Assembly: GCA_035763085.1 (NCBI GenBank)
Contig: DASUBV010000099.1
Coordinates: 1-61,359, forward strand
Source of the DNA: DASUBV01 sp035763085
GTDB lineage: Bacteria; Actinomycetota; Actinomycetes; Streptosporangiales; Streptosporangiaceae
DNA length: 61,359 nt
Direction of reading: 5' to 3'
Shown here one piece after another: positions 59,389 through 61,359 of the stretch. Below the pieces are notes generated by a model that was not told the DNA's origin, made no database searches, and saw only the letters and a list, made by a program, of their open reading frames with translations. How positions within the stretch are numbered: position 1 is the first letter of the stretch; each line of letters begins with the position of its first letter. Position numbers and translations under genes: made by a program.

Positions 59389-59802
59389 ATGACCGAGCAG
59401 GACACCGAGCTTCGGGCGCCCGTGCCTGATGTAGCCGCGCCTGATGCAGCTGAGCCTGAGGTAACCGCGACGGGGCCGGCTGGGGCTGAGGCGGCACTGG
59501 AAGTCGAGGACGTGCTGGAGGCCATGCGCGACGTGGTCGACCCCGAGCTGGGCGTCAATGTCGTGGACCTGGGCCTGGTCTACGGCGTGAACCTGGGCGA
59601 GGACCGGGCGGCCACCATCGACATGACCCTGACCAGCGCTGCGTGCCCGCTGACCGACATGATCGAGGACCAGACCCGGGAGGCACTGGAGGGCCTGGTC
59701 GGCGACTTCCGGATCAACTGGGTCTGGATGCCGCCGTGGGGCCCGGACAAGATCACCGATGACGGCCGCGAGCAGCTGCGGGCGCTGGGCTTTAACGTGT
59801 AG
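59389..59802 (+). CDS. sufT: Metal-sulfur cluster assembly factor SufT (MIP18/DUF59)
   Basis: 137 aa from ATG 59389 with GGAAGG 8 nt upstream. After a ~40-residue Ala/Pro/Glu-rich leader, the DUF59 domain has VLEAMRDVVDPELGVNVVDLGLVYGV, MTLTSAACPLTDMIEDQTREAL with the reactive Cys, and VWMPPWGPDKITDDGREQLRALGF. It is the last gene of the suf operon and helps Fe-S protein maturation. Confidence 0.95.
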   Translation: MTEQDTELRAPVPDVAAPDAAEPEVTATGPAGAEAALEVEDVLEAMRDVVDPELGVNVVDLGLVYGVNLGEDRAATIDMTLTSAACPLTDMIEDQTREALEGLVGDFRINWVWMPPWGPDKITDDGREQLRALGFNV

Positions 59803-59804
59803 CA

Positions 59805-59819
59805 GGTCCCGGCGGGACC
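59805..59819 (+). terminator. Hairpin just after sufT
   Basis: Perfect 6-bp stem (GGTCCC / GGGACC) with a GGC loop two bases after the sufT stop. It may end the suf transcript, perhaps with the larger hairpin at 59979. Confidence 0.5.
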
Positions 59820-59978
59820 GTGCTGCGCGCGTGGCGGAGCGCCCGTGCCTGCGGTCGGCCCCGCCAGGGCTGTGCCTCGCCCGGCTGGCACGATAGCGGG
59901 CAGGACCCCTGCCGATGCCTCTCCGGCGGCTGGCGCCTCCGCCACGGGCATCTCTTCCGTCGGCAGCTCCCGGAATGA

Positions 59979-59998
59979 CCGTGCCGCTGACGGCACGG
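59979..59998 (+). terminator. Hairpin in the sufT-leuA gap
   Basis: Perfect 8-bp stem (CCGTGCCG / CGGCACGG) with a CTGA tetraloop, 176 nt after sufT. A second terminator candidate for the suf operon. Confidence 0.4.
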
Positions 59999-60020
59999 CG
60001 TCGTGCGCCGCGCCGACAGA

Positions 60021-60057
60021 GGCGATATATCGCGACTGGGCTTCACGATATATCGCC
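60021..60057. promoter_or_regulatory. Twin CGATATATCG palindromes (operator-like)
   Basis: CGATATATCG occurs at 60023-60032 and at 60046-60055, start to start 23 bp. Each is a perfect palindrome, and together they form a larger perfect 12-bp inverted repeat (GGCGATATATCG / CGATATATCGCC). The AT-rich cores stand out in ~70% GC DNA. It lies 91 bp upstream of the leuA -10. I know of no LeuR-like consensus of this form; a PadR- or GntR-type dimer pair is possible. Confidence 0.5.
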
Positions 60058-60147
60058 GGACGGCTGAGCGGCCAGATGCGGAGCGGCCAGATTTGCGGCA
60101 GATTGCCGGTCCCGGCGGGTTGGCCGCCTCCGCAACGGAGAGCCGGC

Positions 60148-60153
60148 TAGGCT
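60148..60153 (+). promoter_or_regulatory. -10 hexamer of the leuA promoter
   Basis: TAGGCT, 9 nt before the leader-peptide ATG; transcription would start at about 60160, giving a leader mRNA with almost no 5' untranslated bases before leuL. Confidence 0.5.
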
Positions 60154-60162
60154 GACCTCATC

Positions 60163-60207
60163 ATGACAGGCGTGCTGCTCCTTCGCGGCCGCGGCGAGGC
60201 CCGGTAG
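60163..60207 (+). CDS. leuL: Leucine leader peptide for leuA attenuation
   Basis: 14 aa, MTGVLLLRGRGEAR, with three consecutive Leu codons of different types (CTG, CTC, CTT) just after Val. It ends 81 nt before leuA. Actinobacterial leuA genes are known to have such leaders; ribosome stalling at the Leu run when leucyl-tRNA is short would change folding of the downstream RNA and let transcription or translation proceed. Confidence 0.75.
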   Translation: MTGVLLLRGRGEAR

Positions 60208-60214
60208 CCAATCC

Positions 60215-60257
60215 GGTCGGCCCCTCGTCGCGGGTCGTAGTGCTGCGCCGGCCGATT
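60215..60257 (+). promoter_or_regulatory. Attenuator stem between leuL and leuA
   Basis: GGTCGGCC (60215-60222) can pair with GGCCGATT (60250-60257) in an 8-bp stem with G-U pairs, enclosing a 27-nt loop. It is just after the leader stop, where a terminator or anti-RBS structure would be expected. Confidence 0.45.
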
Positions 60258-60288
60258 CCACGCGGTCCTTTCTCAGGAGCAGCCCTAC

Positions 60289-61359
60289 ATGTCCAGTCAT
60301 GATCCTTTCAACCGGCAGCGTCCCTCCGGCATGCCGTGCTACCGCTACCGGCCGTTCCCGGCCGTCGACCTCCCGGACCGGCACTGGCCGTCGGTCACGA
60401 TGACGGCGGCCCCAAGGTGGCTGTCCACCGACCTGCGCGACGGCAACCAGGCGCTCATCGACCCCATGAACACCGCGCGCAAGCAGGCCATGTTCGACCT
60501 GCTGGTCAAGATGGGCTACAAGGAGATCGAGGTCGGGTTCCCGGCGGCCAGCCAGACCGACTTCGACTTCGTCCGGGAGATCATCGAGGACGACGCGATC
60601 CCCGAGGACGTCACCATCCAGGTGCTGACCCAGGCGCGGTCCGAGCTCATCGAGCGCACTTTCGAGGCGGTACAGGGCGCGCGCAAGGTCATCGTCCACC
60701 TGTACAACTCCACCTCGATCCTGCAGCGCAGGGTGGTGTTCCGCGAGGAGCGCGAGGGCATCAAGAAGATCGCGACCTCGGCCGCCGAGATGGTGGTGGA
60801 GCTGGCCGCGAAGCAGCCCGGCACGAACTTCCGCTTCCAGTACTCGCCGGAGTCCTACACCGGCACCGAGCTGTCCTACGCGGCCGAGGTGTGCAACGCG
60901 GTCAGCGCGATCTGGCAGCCCACCCCGGACCGCCCGGTGATCATGAACCTGCCCGCCACGGTCGAGATGGCCACGCCGAACGTGTACGCGGACTCGATCG
61001 AGTGGATGAGCCGCAACCTGGACAACCGCGATTCGGTGATCCTGTCGCTGCACCCGCACAACGACCGGGGCACCGGGGTGGCCGCCGCCGAGTTGGGCAT
61101 GCTGGCCGGCGCCGACCGCGTCGAGGGCTGCCTGTTCGGCAACGGCGAGCGCACCGGCAACGTGGACCTGGTCACCCTCGGGCTGAACCTGTTCAGCCAG
61201 GGCGTCGACCCGCAGATCGATTTTCGTCAGATTGACGAGATCCGGCGGACCGTCGAGTACTGCAACCAACTGCCGGTGCACGAGCGCCACCCGTACGCGG
61301 GGGACCTGGTCTACACCGCGTTCTCCGGCTCCCACCAGGACGCGATCAACAAGGGGCTG
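60289..61359 (+). CDS. leuA: 2-isopropylmalate synthase (3' end cut by window)
   Basis: First 357 codons, starting at ATG 60289 with AGGAG 9 nt upstream; the gene continues past the right edge. It is the long actinobacterial LeuA type: MPCYRYRPFPAVDLPDRHWP precedes the DRE-TIM barrel. TDLRDGNQALIDPM holds the catalytic DLRDGNQ (metal Asp), and SLHPHNDRGTGVAAAELG has the HxH metal ligands. GCLFGNGERTGNVDLVTL is the conserved glycine-rich motif. It condenses acetyl-CoA with 2-ketoisovalerate, first step of leucine synthesis. The C-terminal leucine-feedback domain is outside the window. Confidence 0.97.
   Translation, partial: MSSHDPFNRQRPSGMPCYRYRPFPAVDLPDRHWPSVTMTAAPRWLSTDLRDGNQALIDPMNTARKQAMFDLLVKMGYKEIEVGFPAASQTDFDFVREIIEDDAIPEDVTIQVLTQARSELIERTFEAVQGARKVIVHLYNSTSILQRRVVFREEREGIKKIATSAAEMVVELAAKQPGTNFRFQYSPESYTGTELSYAAEVCNAVSAIWQPTPDRPVIMNLPATVEMATPNVYADSIEWMSRNLDNRDSVILSLHPHNDRGTGVAAAELGMLAGADRVEGCLFGNGERTGNVDLVTLGLNLFSQGVDPQIDFRQIDEIRRTVEYCNQLPVHERHPYAGDLVYTAFSGSHQDAINKGL

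Noticed and set aside
59845..60150. 101-codon plus-strand frame in the sufT-leuA gap
   Set aside because: Low-complexity translation, no ribosome-binding site, and it runs across the palindromes and the leuA promoter region.
1..61359. tRNA genes, rRNA, CRISPR arrays, insertion sequences, integrases, prophage genes
   Set aside because: I looked for cloverleaf-like conserved ends, spaced direct repeats and transposase motifs in the intergenic regions and found none.

Overview
The window is 61 kb of high-GC chromosomal DNA from a mycelial-type actinomycete, a relative of Streptomyces or Streptosporangiales. The actinobacterial marker set supports this: WhiA, a WhiB-like protein, Lsr2, RbpA, OpcA, an AidB-like acyl-CoA dehydrogenase and an SCO6745-family protein. 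So does the gene order, which largely follows a core Streptomyces neighbourhood as I recall it: uvrC-rapZ-yvcK-whiA-gap-pgk-tpiA-secG, then pgl-opcA-zwf-tal-tkt, ctaA, and the suf operon. I see no rRNA, tRNA, CRISPR array, insertion sequence, prophage or replication origin.

Layout. 1-1.26 kb: the end of a membrane-anchored M23 peptidase gene and its ArsR-type regulator with a palindromic operator. 1.39-4.46 kb: a glycine riboswitch and gcvP. 4.6-8.4 kb: a frameshifted GH12 glycosidase, VOC and cupin proteins, a methyltransferase and the hopanoid-associated glycosyltransferase hpnB. 8.6-17.3 kb: uvrC, rapZ, yvcK, whiA, then gap-pgk-tpiA, secG and rbpA. 17.4-31.5 kb: a mixed segment with glutamate decarboxylase, a RibD-like reductase, glgX, an AidB-like dehydrogenase, APS reductase, a small Cys-rich protein, WhiB-like, an MSSF protein with Tyr/Pro repeats, Lsr2, MscS, an acetate transporter and a two-RCK membrane protein. 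31.6-38.2 kb: the pentose-phosphate operon. 38.4-41.3 kb: ctaA and an ABC exporter. 41.3-52.9 kb: an accessory stretch with a Nudix protein, an S10 peptidase, a five-gene gamma-glutamylation catabolic operon with its FadR-type regulator, a P450 and an SCO6745-family protein. 53.1-59.8 kb: sufR-sufB-sufD-Rieske-sufC-sufS-sufU-sufT. 60.2-61.36 kb: a leucine leader peptide and the 5' part of leuA.

How the genes fit together. The central-carbon genes (gap, pgk, tpiA, zwf, opcA, pgl, tal, tkt, glgX) form a glycolysis and pentose-phosphate region. The 43.3-50.3 kb cluster encodes permease, gamma-glutamyl-amine ligase, SDR, aldehyde dehydrogenase and gamma-glutamyl hydrolase. This matches catabolism of an amine through gamma-glutamyl intermediates. 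An SDR in place of a PuuB-type oxidase favours an amino alcohol such as ethanolamine, an inference. The suf operon is self-contained and probably autoregulated by its Fe-S-type regulator.

Regulation is unusually readable. There is a glycine riboswitch, a leucine attenuator, several palindromic operators next to their regulators, many hairpin terminators, and a recurring arrangement in which a -10 hexamer of the TANNNT type lies 6-8 nt before a start codon, implying leaderless mRNAs. All functional calls are from reading sequence and motifs; no database search was run.
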